Of a stretch of 64,000 bases of DNA, positions 1 through 8,800 are shown piece after piece. Every line of letters begins with the position of its first letter. Position 1 is the stretch's first letter. Below the pieces are notes generated by a model that made no database searches, had not been told where the DNA came from, and worked only from the letters and a program-made list of their open reading frames with translations. This DNA is from an uncultured Butyricicoccus sp. (GTDB taxonomy: Bacteria > Bacillota > Clostridia > Oscillospirales > Butyricicoccaceae), in NCBI GenBank assembly GCA_934532985.1, contig CAKTAV010000001.1:248001-312000 (forward strand), given 5' to 3'. A program made the translations under genes and the position numbers.

Positions 1-641
1 TTACGCGGGTCATCCTCCGGGATGCCTGCCTCAACCTTACCTACCAGGTCAGCGCCTACGTCAGCAGCCTTGGTATAAATACCACCGCCAACACGCGCAA
101 ACAGAGCCATAAAGGAAGCGCCCATGCCGTTCATGACCATAATGTTGCCCAGAACGGACGGATCGGTCTTGCCAAAGACAAAGTACAGCAGGGAGAACCA
201 GATCGTGATGTCGAGCAGACCCAGACCAACGACGGTGAAGCCCATAACGGAACCGGAAGAGAAAGCAACGCGCAGACCCTTGTTCAGGCTCTCCGACGCT
301 GCATGTGCGGTACGGGCGTTGGCATTGGTTGCAATCTTCATACCCATCAGACCCGCAATCATCGACCAGATGCCGCCGGTCAGGAACGCGAACGGGGTAA
401 AGATGCTCAGCATACCGCCAAAGGCGAGTATGAGAAGGATGATGAACACAACGACGAATACCTTTGCCACCGTCGTGTACTGATGCTTCAGATACGCGTT
501 AGCACCTTCACGGATGGAGGCCGCGATCTTCTGCATTTTGTCTGTTCCCTCGGAATACTGCATAACCTTTCCGCGCTGATACAGTGCGAAAATCAGGGCG
601 ATGGCAGCGCCGACGAAACCGACTAACATTAAGTTTGCCAA
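1..641 (-). CDS. hppA: Membrane-bound proton-translocating pyrophosphatase, N-terminal part
   Basis: Integral membrane pump coupling PPi hydrolysis to H+ (or Na+) export. The window holds about the first 213 residues; the 3' part lies beyond base 1. Several hydrophobic helices are visible, and close to the window edge is the family signature DVGADLVGKVE followed by PEDDPR, part of the pyrophosphate/Mg site. The best start is TTG at 641, seven bases after AAGGAGT; an in-frame ATG at 629 sits about 19 bases from that site and is less likely. Upstream is a 15-bp inverted repeat that may be regulatory. Family identity is secure; ion and potassium dependence cannot be judged from this part. Confidence 0.92.
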   Translation of the reverse strand, partial: MANLMLVGFVGAAIALIFALYQRGKVMQYSEGTDKMQKIAASIREGANAYLKHQYTTVAKVFVVVFIILLILAFGGMLSIFTPFAFLTGGIWSMIAGLMGMKIATNANARTAHAASESLNKGLRVAFSSGSVMGFTVVGLGLLDITIWFSLLYFVFGKTDPSVLGNIMVMNGMGASFMALFARVGGGIYTKAADVGADLVGKVEAGIPEDDPR

Positions 642-668
642 GTTTCTCACTCCTTGTATTTGAGGTCG

Positions 669-749
669 GATTGTTTGCACAAACGGAGCACCATTTGTAC
701 GTTTCTATAAATATAGCATAAACTCGGCAAATTATTTGTGCAAACAATC
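669..749. promoter_or_regulatory. 15-bp perfect inverted repeat upstream of hppA
   Basis: GATTGTTTGCACAAA at 669-683 is repeated exactly in inverse at 735-749, separated by 51 bases. Each arm carries a TTTGnnCAAA half-palindrome. It lies just upstream of the hppA ribosome site, so it could be a pair of operator sites or a long hairpin in the leader. No regulator is assigned. Confidence 0.5.
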
Positions 750-1095
750 GGATGTTATTAGCCGTAATTATTTAGTATTACCGACAGTGGACCAATTGCT
801 GCAAAAAAGTCTCAAAAAATCAAGCGAAAAATTAACGGCAAAATGGTTTCGAAATACAGCATTTAACAAGGAAATATGCAAGATTTCATAATAAAAGATT
901 GTGTGTATCTTCGGAACATAAAAATAGACAAACCGAGGAAAATCAGTTTGCCAATTCTCTGTCACGGTCGCTGCGACACACTGCGCTACATCGCCACGCC
1001 GAGGCATCGGCATGGCTCAACCGCTCCGTGGTCTTGCTCCTTCGCGTCACAACCGCTACGCTGGGTTGCGTCGCGATATATGCTAAGATTTCCTC

Positions 1096-1345
1096 TGAGA
1101 ATAGACGGGTAAAATTTTCGGTTTTACTCACTATGTGCACGTTAAATACCTTCTGCAAATCTTTTGAGTGAGCGAAGCGAAAGTGGGATGTCAGTTGTTT
1201 CCAACAACTGACTGAGGGATTGTACGCCTACGTCAAGATTTATGCTAACTTTCAGCGGACAACCCCTCTGTCACGGCTGCGCCGTGACATCTCCCCTTGC
1301 ACAAGGGCAATATTAGTGCGTGCCATTTACTCTGAAAATAGACAG
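1096..1345. repeat. Dispersed intergenic repeat, copy 1
   Basis: Non-coding stretch bounded by tCTGAGAATAGAC-like and CTGAAAATAGACAG-like ends. The core at 1189-1309 is nearly identical to 63001-63120 and contains two palindromes, TCAGTTGTT/AACAACTGA and TGTCACGGC/GCCGTGACA. The neighbouring bases 750-1095 show no convincing gene; they hold GC-rich, partly palindromic sequence that may be an eroded part of the same element. Confidence 0.75.
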
Positions 1346-1440
1346 TTATTAAACTTCCAACAGCTACATCAAAGCCACCAAACAAATAGAGCGAAAAAAA
1401 ACAATAGACAGTACCCCATCCCCGGCAAATCAACACAAAA

Positions 1441-1469
1441 GCAAGACCTCCGCCGCAGAGGAGGTCTCG
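1441..1469 (-). terminator. Terminator of the two-component operon
   Basis: Hairpin with arms AGACCTCC/GGAGGTCT just beyond the kinase stop codon, followed on the minus strand by GCTTTTGTG. Confidence 0.6.
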
Positions 1470-1483
1470 CCCATCGTATCCAC

Positions 1484-3772
1484 TTACTTCTTCTCCTGCA
1501 CGCTTCCACCGTTTCCCGTCCACAGCGGCATAAATACCTCCGCCTTGAACAGGTCGCCGTCCACCGTAATGTTGAATGAACCGTGCATCAGCTCGGCCAG
1601 ACTGCGTGCAATCGACAGTCCAAGTCCGCTTCCCTCGGTATACCGCGCGCGGTCGCCGCGGGTGAAACGTTCCATCAGCTCTTCTGCCGAGATATTCAGC
1701 TCCTGCGCAGAAATGTTCTTCATCGTCAGCACGCACCAGCTGCCCTGTTCCTTCAGCTCGACATACACGCGGCTGTTCGGCAGTGCATAGCGCACACAAT
1801 TGGTCAGCAGGTTATCCATAATGCGCCACAGCTTTCGTCCGTCCGCGATAACCGCCGTGCGTCCTTCGGTGCGCAGGCGAATCTCCAGTCCCGCCGCATG
1901 CAGCTTTTCTTCCATCTCGCCACAGGTCTGCTGGAACAGCGCTTCCCAGTCCACACGGGTCAGGTCGGTTTTCATCGCACCGCTGGACGCCTTGGACGCC
2001 TCCAGCAGATCGTTAATCAGCACGCTCAGCCGTTTGGTCTTTTGATCCACCGTCTGCAAATACTCCGCCATGCGCGGGTCATTCGGCTCTAGCTTTTTCA
2101 TCAGATCCACATAGGTGATAATACCGGTCAGCGGGGTTTTCAGGTCGTGCGATACGTTGGAAATCAGCTCGGATTTCAGCCGTTCCGACTGTACCGCCGT
2201 CTCCACGGCGTTGTGCAGGCCATCCGAAATACTGTTCAGATCGTCCGCCAGCTGTTTTAGCTCCTGTCCGCCCTTGACGTCGATGTGCGTGTCGGTCTCT
2301 CCGGCGCGGATGCGCTTGGCGCCGTCACACACCGCCTTCAGCCGCTCCGCAGAGCGAATGCCCGCATACAGCAGTCCGGCAATCACAAACGGAACCGTAA
2401 CCAGCGGCATGCACACCAGCGGAACCAGAATCGCCGCCGAAATCACCTTCATGAACATTGGGCCGCGCTTCCAGCGGGCGAGCACATACTTCACGCCGCG
2501 CAGGCAGATAAAGCCATCCCAGAACGAGTGTGTCTTGATGCGGCGCACCTGCGGCATCAGGCAAAGCAGACCGATCGCCGCGCCTGCCATCGCACACAGT
2601 ATCGGCATAACGCGCAGGGGCGACGTCGGTGTTAGCGTGCTTTGCATCAAATCCATCCATTGCAGGCCAAACGAAGCGCACAGCAGGAATCCACCCAAGC
2701 CGACCATCCAGTATACTTCGCTCCAGATGCGATCCTCCGGACGCAGCCGCGCGATGTCATCCTTGCTTGTCTTGCCAATACCGCAGATCAGCACAATGAT
2801 GCACAGCAGCACACCCAGCAGGCAGAGGCCAAATGCCATCGCATAACCCTCCAGCGGGCGAAGCAGCTCGTTATAATCCGTCCCCATGTACTCGTTAAAC
2901 GTCTTATCCCGCACACCGACAACAATCACATCGCTCGAATGGACGTCGCTGATTCCTACATCCGACTCATCCATCAGATTCGCGGCATCGCTGGTATCCG
3001 CTGTCTTCATGGCATCCTCTGCCAACCGCTCGTCCCATTGGTAATCAAATGTACCACTCTTCGGGTCGAGCGCCAGCACGACAGCACACTTGCCAATCTT
3101 CTGCTGCGCCGCCTTTGCCTGCGCCCGCTTGCTCTTCATCGTATCTACTGTAACATTGGTTTCCAGCGTCTCTCCGCCGTCGCGCTTCGTATAGACACAG
3201 TAAATATAGCGGTCTCCCAAGCCCTGTAGGTACTGCACCTCATCATTCCAGCTGTTGATTCCTTCGTTTACCAAGCTCTTTCGCGCTTCTTCATAGCAGC
3301 CCGGATTGGCCTCCAGCCAGTTCATGAAGCTCTGCACATCTCCACTGACTTCGCTCATATCCTCTTCACTGCCCAAATAGGCGGACAGTGCTCGCTCGAT
3401 ACTGCTCTTGGTCTTTTTGTTCAGCTTGCTGTTTGATTGGCTGGATGTTTCCCCCGCCAAATAATAGTCCTCATACAGCCGTTCCACAACCTGCGAGTCG
3501 GTAATGGACTTGCCGTTCATCACATTCTGCTCGCCGCCAAACGAATACACCATATCTGTCATGAACATCGCCGCGTTGTACTCCTCCGAGAGTATCGTAT
3601 TGATCCACGCATTGTGGTCTGCAAGTATATCCCATGTCAGGTTGTTTTTTCCGCTGTACTCCGACGCCGCCTCTATCGTTCCAATCGCCGTGCCGGACAG
3701 CACGACTGCCAGAACAAATGCACCGACTTTTGTCCATGTGTTCCGCACAAATTGCTTCCATCTCGTTTTCAT
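1484..3772 (-). CDS. Membrane sensor histidine kinase
   Basis: Partner of the response regulator encoded just upstream. Counting from ATG at 3772 it has 762 residues: a first membrane segment near residues 15-36, a large extracytoplasmic region to about 310, four more hydrophobic segments, a HAMP-like linker, and a HisKA/HATPase_c core. The phosphoacceptor is His-542 in SNVSHDLKTPLTG; the N box is DNLLTNC and the G2 box GSGLGLS. The start is uncertain: ATG 3772 has only GGGA one base away but lies five bases after the stop of a 29-codon ORF with a strong ribosome site, suggesting coupled translation. An in-frame ATG at 3841 has no good ribosome site. The ligand is unknown. Confidence 0.85.
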   Translation of the reverse strand: MKTRWKQFVRNTWTKVGAFVLAVVLSGTAIGTIEAASEYSGKNNLTWDILADHNAWINTILSEEYNAAMFMTDMVYSFGGEQNVMNGKSITDSQVVERLYEDYYLAGETSSQSNSKLNKKTKSSIERALSAYLGSEEDMSEVSGDVQSFMNWLEANPGCYEEARKSLVNEGINSWNDEVQYLQGLGDRYIYCVYTKRDGGETLETNVTVDTMKSKRAQAKAAQQKIGKCAVVLALDPKSGTFDYQWDERLAEDAMKTADTSDAANLMDESDVGISDVHSSDVIVVGVRDKTFNEYMGTDYNELLRPLEGYAMAFGLCLLGVLLCIIVLICGIGKTSKDDIARLRPEDRIWSEVYWMVGLGGFLLCASFGLQWMDLMQSTLTPTSPLRVMPILCAMAGAAIGLLCLMPQVRRIKTHSFWDGFICLRGVKYVLARWKRGPMFMKVISAAILVPLVCMPLVTVPFVIAGLLYAGIRSAERLKAVCDGAKRIRAGETDTHIDVKGGQELKQLADDLNSISDGLHNAVETAVQSERLKSELISNVSHDLKTPLTGIITYVDLMKKLEPNDPRMAEYLQTVDQKTKRLSVLINDLLEASKASSGAMKTDLTRVDWEALFQQTCGEMEEKLHAAGLEIRLRTEGRTAVIADGRKLWRIMDNLLTNCVRYALPNSRVYVELKEQGSWCVLTMKNISAQELNISAEELMERFTRGDRARYTEGSGLGLSIARSLAELMHGSFNITVDGDLFKAEVFMPLWTGNGGSVQEKK

Positions 3773-3776
3773 TTCC

Positions 3777-3866
3777 CTACACCGCCTTACCTTGTTCTTG
3801 TAGAAGCGTCCGTTTCCTTCGTCGCCCCTCACAAATTGCATTGTTCTCGTTTTCTTGCTCCGTCAT
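3777..3866 (-). CDS. 29-residue ORF between response regulator and kinase
   Basis: ATG at 3866 follows GGGGGAGG by four bases, the best ribosome site between the two genes. It encodes 29 residues, begins MTEQENENN, has a basic RRRKR stretch, and ends with TAG at 3777-3779, leaving four bases before the kinase ATG at 3772. It may be a leader whose translation delivers ribosomes to the kinase, or the original kinase N-terminus cut off by a frameshift. The sequence alone does not decide this. Confidence 0.45.
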   Translation of the reverse strand: MTEQENENNAICEGRRRKRTLLQEQGKAV

Positions 3867-3903
3867 CGGTCCTCCCCCAAGTCCTCTAGCGGAGCACCTT
3901 GCA

Positions 3904-4620
3904 TCAGCACACGCGGCTGACCCGAATGTCCTCCATTTTGTAGCCGATGCCCCATACCACCTTCAGGTACTTCGGCTCCTTCGGGTTGATCTCAATCTTT
4001 TCCCGAATGCGCCGGATGTGTACCGCGACGGTATTTTCCGCCCGATAGGACGGCTCCTTCCACACGGCTTCATAAATCTGCTGAATGGAAAAGACCTGTC
4101 CCTTGTTCTTCGTCAGGAAGCAGAGGATGCCGAATTCCACCGGCGTGACACGAATTTCCTCTCCGTCCACCGTGACAGTTTTGGTTCGGTCATCAATGAC
4201 CAATCCGCCCGTCTGATATACCGTCTCCCTGTCCATGCCGGACATTCCCCCGAGCGCGGTATATCGGCGCAGCTGGGAGCGGACACGCGCCATAAGCTCC
4301 GGCGGGCTGAACGGCTTGGTGACATAATCGTCCGCACCCGCTGTCAGTCCCTGAATTTTGTCGATGTCCTCCCCCTTCGCCGACAGCATAATTACCGGCA
4401 CATTCCGCGTCTCCCGCAGAATCTCCGTCGCCTGTATGCCGTCCAGCTGAGGCATCATAATGTCCATGATAATCAGATGTATCTCCTGTTCGCGGCAGAT
4501 GTCCAGTGCCTCCCGGCCGTTTCCCGCCGTAAGCGCTTCATAGCCCTCCGCCTTCAGATAGATGGCAATCGCCTGTGCAATTGCCGGATCGTCATCACAG
4601 ACCAAAATCCGGTACGTCAT
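3904..4620 (-). CDS. OmpR-family response regulator
   Basis: 238 residues. The N-terminal receiver domain has the acidic pocket DDD at 9-11, phosphoacceptor Asp-53 in LIIMDIMMPQLDG, and the conserved Lys in VTKPF. The C-terminal winged-helix DNA-binding domain ends with the usual VWGIGYKME wing. ATG at 4620 follows AGGAGG. First gene of an operon with the 29-codon ORF and the sensor kinase, so it is presumably phosphorylated by that kinase. The regulon cannot be read from the sequence. Confidence 0.95.
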   Translation of the reverse strand: MTYRILVCDDDPAIAQAIAIYLKAEGYEALTAGNGREALDICREQEIHLIIMDIMMPQLDGIQATEILRETRNVPVIMLSAKGEDIDKIQGLTAGADDYVTKPFSPPELMARVRSQLRRYTALGGMSGMDRETVYQTGGLVIDDRTKTVTVDGEEIRVTPVEFGILCFLTKNKGQVFSIQQIYEAVWKEPSYRAENTVAVHIRRIREKIEINPKEPKYLKVVWGIGYKMEDIRVSRVC

Positions 4621-4755
4621 TGTGTCTCCTCCTCTTCCTGTGCTTCTACTATAGCAAGTAAAGTTTGCAATATACGCGGTGTAATTCTTACGAATTTATG
4701 AAGATTTCTTTCTCCAACAGTATAGCATATCTTTCTCCCGCGTCCCAGAACAAAG

Positions 4756-4797
4756 AAACAGGGTCTGCTGCAAAATACAATGCAACAGACCCTGTTT
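4756..4797 (-). terminator. Terminator downstream of the CAP-domain gene
   Basis: Strong hairpin with arms AAACAGGGTCTG/CAGACCCTGTTT, followed on the minus strand by CTTTG. It stands between the CAP-domain gene and the response regulator. Confidence 0.6.
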
Positions 4798-4854
4798 GTA
4801 TTGGGATATGTGGTACGTTCCTATTTGACTATGGAGAGGAAATAAGCTAATATT

Positions 4855-4992
4855 GTAAATTCTAATCCTCTCAGAGTAAATCTTACTGCTTTAGCTCCCT
4901 TATGCAAATGGGCCGCGCCATGCCAGTGGCATGCGAGCGAAGCGAAAGCGGGATGAATTTACACAGCAAATTCTGTGAGGATCTGAACTAAC
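4855..4992. repeat. Dispersed intergenic repeat, divergent copy 2
   Basis: Contains CTCTCAGAGTAAATCTTAC, a CATGCCAGTGGCATG palindrome and GAGCGAAGCGAAAGCGGGA, all recognisable in the copies near 1.2, 38.2 and 63 kb. No coding potential seen. Confidence 0.6.
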
Positions 4993-5014
4993 CCATATAT
5001 CCTATTCTCCCACC

Positions 5015-6550
5015 TCACGGAACGCGAACGGTTTTGCTCGCGCTGCTGGCACTGAGATACATCGTATTGCCGGATTTCTTATAGCAGGCGATGTTGACCT
5101 TTAGTTTTTTTCCAGAGGGCAGTTCATTAATCAAACCGCGCGTCGTGTCGCCCTTTTCCATCGTGTACTGTCCATACAACGTACCGTCCGACCGATAGAC
5201 ATTCATCCAATATCCGTCCGCCTTGCTGTTGCGCGTCCATTCCAGCAGGATCGTACCGCTGCTGTACGGCGTTGCCGACCGAAGCGACACACGCGTCAAG
5301 CGAATCATCGTCCTCGTCGCGGACGCCTTGCTCTTTTTGCTGCCATTTACACCGTATACCTTGTACTTGTACTTGGTTCCGTTGGTCTTGCCCGTGTCCG
5401 TCCACGAGGTACTCGTCGTGCTCTTTACCTTTTTGTACGAGCCACCCGCCGTGCTGCGGTAAACCTCATACTGCTTTGCCAGCGGCAGCTTGTTCCACTT
5501 GACCTGAATTCCAGTCTTTTGGTTACTCAGCTTGATTCCGGAAACCTTCGCGTCAGCAATATTCGTCGTCACGGTCAGCTTATCTGATGCCGTGTACTTC
5601 GTACCGTACAGCTTTGCCGAGATCGCCGCCGAGCCCTTGCCCTTTGCCGTCACCTTGCCGTGGCTGCTAATCGTCGCCACCGACGTTTTGCTGCTGCTAT
5701 AGGTCAGGCTGTCGTCCTCCGGAAACCAGATGATACTGTTCCAGCCCTGATTGACCAGACCGGTCTCCAGCTGGGTCGTTCCACCCAGCGCCAGTTTATT
5801 CTTTTCCAGCGCAACCATCATCATACCAATGTACTCTTCATTGGCCTTCACATACGTGGTATGCATCTCGTCCTCCGGCTGCGCTGCGCTGTCACCGGAT
5901 CCATCCGTAAACACCTGCACCCAGCACGGCACGCCGCCGTACTGCAAATAGCAGCCCAATCCGACTGTCGTGTAATTCTCATTCAAAATATTCGCCTGAT
6001 GTCCGTCCGAGTTCATCCAGCTCTCCATGACGGATTCCGCCGAATCCTGTCCCGCAGCAATGTTTTCTCCGGCTGCTCCCATAGAGATTCCGTATTCCGA
6101 CAAAACAGAGAAGCAGTCCTCTCCTGATGGGCGGGTGTGGGCAAAGTACACCGCGCACTCCGCTGCACGCTGCATTGCCGCGGCGTTCAGCTTGCTGTCA
6201 ATCTTCACCGGATCCAGTCCCGCCTTCTTGCGCTCCTTATTGATGAGCTTGAGCACCGGATACGCTTCGGAATAAAAATATCCGCCCGTCAGCGCGACCG
6301 TCGCCGTCCTGCTCTTTACTGACGCCGTTGCCTCGTCGGCGGAAATCATATTGTCCGCCGTCACGGCTTCTCCCAGCATCGTTTCATCCACCGCTGAGGT
6401 GAACTCCGGCAGCTTTTCTTGCTGCGCATCCACTCCTTGCACACCGACGGATACGTCCGATTCCTCCGCCAATGCTGCCATCGGTAGAAGCGATACCATC
6501 ATCATAGCCGCCAGCATCACGCTGAGCAGGCGTTTTTTTCTCTGTTTCAC
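5015..6550 (-). CDS. Secreted CAP/SCP-domain protein with Ig-like and fibronectin III domains
   Basis: 512 residues from GTG at 6550, which follows AAAGGA by nine bases; upstream in-frame codons lack a ribosome site. The N-terminus is a signal peptide (basic QRKKR, hydrophobic core, ALA cleavage site). A CAP/SCP domain follows (LINKERKKAGL, FAHTRPSGEDCFS, GENIAAG, GHQANILN), then a bacterial Ig-like (Big_2) segment around SVATISSHGKVTAKGKG, then two fibronectin-III-like modules. Predicted to be exported; no LPXTG anchor is seen. CAP proteins have various, often unknown, functions, so the role is not assigned. It has its own promoter at 6603-6631. Confidence 0.88.
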   Translation of the reverse strand: MKQRKKRLLSVMLAAMMMVSLLPMAALAEESDVSVGVQGVDAQQEKLPEFTSAVDETMLGEAVTADNMISADEATASVKSRTATVALTGGYFYSEAYPVLKLINKERKKAGLDPVKIDSKLNAAAMQRAAECAVYFAHTRPSGEDCFSVLSEYGISMGAAGENIAAGQDSAESVMESWMNSDGHQANILNENYTTVGLGCYLQYGGVPCWVQVFTDGSGDSAAQPEDEMHTTYVKANEEYIGMMMVALEKNKLALGGTTQLETGLVNQGWNSIIWFPEDDSLTYSSSKTSVATISSHGKVTAKGKGSAAISAKLYGTKYTASDKLTVTTNIADAKVSGIKLSNQKTGIQVKWNKLPLAKQYEVYRSTAGGSYKKVKSTTSTSWTDTGKTNGTKYKYKVYGVNGSKKSKASATRTMIRLTRVSLRSATPYSSGTILLEWTRNSKADGYWMNVYRSDGTLYGQYTMEKGDTTRGLINELPSGKKLKVNIACYKKSGNTMYLSASSASKTVRVP

Positions 6551-6602
6551 ACAATCACATCCTTTGTATTGAACATGGGAAAGATTTTCCCCTATGTATA
6601 GC

Positions 6603-6631
6603 ATTGTAACACATACGAGCCGGCTTTACAA
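6603..6631 (-). promoter_or_regulatory. Promoter of the CAP-domain gene
   Basis: TTGTAA (6631-6626) and TACAAT (6608-6603) on the minus strand with a 17-base spacer. Start of transcription would be near 6597, leaving a leader of about 45 bases. Confidence 0.7.
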
Positions 6632-6660
6632 TTGACAGTATACCAGTCGGGCATTATAAT
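6632..6660 (+). promoter_or_regulatory. Promoter of hisD-hisB
   Basis: Full consensus TTGACA (6632-6637), 17 bases, TATAAT (6655-6660). Its -35 box directly abuts the -35 box of the divergent CAP-gene promoter. Confidence 0.85.
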
Positions 6661-6755
6661 AAATTGAACGCATTTTCGCAACGAAATCCGCCCTGTCTGA
6701 AGTTTCTTCGGACGGCCGGAGCACCGCATAGATTTCACAGAAAGAAGGACCTCCG

Positions 6756-8021
6756 ATGTATCTTTTTAAGGACGCCCCGCGCAAAACCTATGAGCGCGAC
6801 CAGCAGACCACCGATCTGGTGTCGGACATCATCTCCAACGTCCGCACCAACGGCGATGTCGAGCTGCTCGCCCTGACCCAGAAGTTTGACCATGTATCCA
6901 TGGATTCCGTCCGCATCTCGGACGAACAGATCCGTGCCGCCTATGAGCAGGTGCCGGCAAAGACCGTCGAAGCCATTCAGGCCGCTGCGGCACAAATCCG
7001 CTTCTTTGCGGAAAAGCAGCTGGAATGCCTCAAGCCGCTGACCACCGCCACCCCGATTCCGGGCGTGACGCTGGGACACCGCCTGATTCCGATGGAAACC
7101 GTCGGCGCTTATGTTCCGGCCGGCCGCTACCCGCTGCCTTCCACCGCACTGATGCTCGCCATTCCGGCAAAGGTTGCCGGTGTAAAGACCGTTGTGGCAT
7201 GCAGCCCGGTCTCCAAGGGCTGCGGCACAATTCATCCGGCGGTTCTGGTGGCCATGGATATCGCCGGTGTCGATGAAATCTACTGCACCGGCGGCGCGCA
7301 GGCCGTTGCCGCCATGGCATTTGGCACAGAGAGCGTGCGCAAGGTCGATCTGATCGCCGGACCCGGCAACCGCTTTGTCGTCGAGGCCAAGCGTCAGGTC
7401 ATGGGTTCGGTCGGCATCGACAGCCTCGCCGGACCGAGCGAGGTACTGATCCTCGCCGACGGTTATGCCAATCCGGCCTTTACGGCCGCTGACCTGCTGG
7501 CGCAGAGCGAGCACGACCTGAACGCCCGCAGCACGCTGGTCACCACCTCGGAAGCCTTTGCGCAGAAGGTGCTGGACTGCATGAAGGAGCAGGCTGCCAC
7601 TCTTCCGACCGGTGAGACCGCCATGGAGTCGTGGAACGACAACGGTATGATTTTGATTGCCGAATCGCTGGAGGAGGGCATTGCCCTGTCCAACGACATT
7701 GCCCCGGAGCATCTGGAAGTACACACGCACAATGCTGAATCGGTTGCCGCCCGTCTGACCAATTATGGCTCGCTGTTCATCGGCGAGTACACGCCGGTTG
7801 CCTTTGGCGACTACTGCTCCGGCACCAACCACACCCTGCCAACCATGGCAACCGCCAAGTATTCCAACGGCGTTTGGGTCGGCACGTTCCTCAAGACCTC
7901 GTTCACCCAGCATATCTCCAAGCAGGGTTGCCGCAATCTGGCAGACACCTGCATGACGTTGGCGGAGACCGAGGGCTTGATGGCGCACCACAACTCCGTG
8001 CGCGTTCGTCTGGAGGACTGA
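6756..8021 (+). CDS. hisD: Histidinol dehydrogenase
   Basis: Catalyses the last two steps of histidine synthesis, L-histidinol to L-histidine with two NAD+. 421 residues, the usual size. Visible hallmarks are the GAYVPAGRYPLPS segment, the GPGN turn, and APEHLE holding the catalytic Glu-His pair. ATG at 6756 follows AAGGA. First gene of a two-gene unit with hisB four bases downstream. The leader between promoter and ATG contains a GTCTGAAG/CTTCGGAC hairpin without a T-run. No other his genes lie in the window. Confidence 0.96.
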   Translation: MYLFKDAPRKTYERDQQTTDLVSDIISNVRTNGDVELLALTQKFDHVSMDSVRISDEQIRAAYEQVPAKTVEAIQAAAAQIRFFAEKQLECLKPLTTATPIPGVTLGHRLIPMETVGAYVPAGRYPLPSTALMLAIPAKVAGVKTVVACSPVSKGCGTIHPAVLVAMDIAGVDEIYCTGGAQAVAAMAFGTESVRKVDLIAGPGNRFVVEAKRQVMGSVGIDSLAGPSEVLILADGYANPAFTAADLLAQSEHDLNARSTLVTTSEAFAQKVLDCMKEQAATLPTGETAMESWNDNGMILIAESLEEGIALSNDIAPEHLEVHTHNAESVAARLTNYGSLFIGEYTPVAFGDYCSGTNHTLPTMATAKYSNGVWVGTFLKTSFTQHISKQGCRNLADTCMTLAETEGLMAHHNSVRVRLED

Positions 8022-8025
8022 GACC

Positions 8026-8613
8026 ATGGCAAGAATCAGCAGCGCAGAGCGCAACACCAAGGAAACCAAAATTAAACTGGAGCTGAACATTGACGGCACC
8101 GGAAAAACCGAGCTGAATACCGGTATCGGCTTTTTTGACCATATGCTAGACGGCTTCGCCCGCCACGGCCTGTTTGATCTGAACGTCCATGTGAACGGCG
8201 ATCTCCACGTCGATTCCCATCACACCATTGAGGACACCGGTATTGTCCTCGGCGGCGCCATCAAGGACGCCGTCGGCGACAAAAAGGGCATCCGCCGCTA
8301 TGGCTCGTGCATCCTGCCGATGGACGAGGCGCTGGTTCTGTGTGCCGTCGATCTGTCCGGTCGTCCGTATCTCGTTTTTGACGGGCAGTTCACCACCGAC
8401 CGCTGCGGCGACATGGACACCGAAATGGCGCGCGAATTCTTCTACGCCATCTCGTATGCCGCCGGCATGAACCTGCACATTAAGGTGCTGTATGGTTCCA
8501 ATAATCACCACATCATGGAAGCGATGTTCAAGGCGTTCGCCAAGGCGCTGGATGCCGCAACCACTAACGATCCGCGCATCATTGATGTGCTGTCCACCAA
8601 GGGCAGCCTGTAA
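8026..8613 (+). CDS. hisB: Imidazoleglycerol-phosphate dehydratase
   Basis: Dehydrates imidazole glycerol phosphate to imidazole acetol phosphate in histidine synthesis, using Mn2+. 195 residues, monofunctional type without the phosphatase domain. The metal-ligand motifs are present: FFDHMLDGFARHG, DSHHTIEDTGIVLG and GSNNHHIMEAMFK. It starts four bases after hisD, so it is cotranscribed, and a strong terminator follows. Confidence 0.96.
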   Translation: MARISSAERNTKETKIKLELNIDGTGKTELNTGIGFFDHMLDGFARHGLFDLNVHVNGDLHVDSHHTIEDTGIVLGGAIKDAVGDKKGIRRYGSCILPMDEALVLCAVDLSGRPYLVFDGQFTTDRCGDMDTEMAREFFYAISYAAGMNLHIKVLYGSNNHHIMEAMFKAFAKALDAATTNDPRIIDVLSTKGSL

Positions 8614-8635
8614 GCACGCCCCCAAATAAACGCAC

Positions 8636-8684
8636 AAAACGTTCGCAGAGTCAGGGATTTTACCCGATTTTGCGAACGTTTTTC
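8636..8684 (+). terminator. Terminator after hisB
   Basis: Arms AAAACGTTCGCA/TGCGAACGTTTT, ending in a T-run. Confidence 0.85.
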
Positions 8685-8800
8685 TCATCCCAGCATTGAC
8701 ATTCCTTGGGAAACTGCCTATAATAAAGGTGTGGAAACCGGACGGTTGCCATAACATGTATGACTATATAAGACTTGTGAAGCTACTCTACTTCACGCAT

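Noticed and set aside
6664..6876. Small plus-strand frame between promoter and hisD as a leader peptide
   Set aside because: No ribosome site, no run of His codons, and it overlaps hisD by over 100 bases.
6735..8099. 454-codon minus-strand frame
   Set aside because: Antisense to hisD; no domain or ribosome site.
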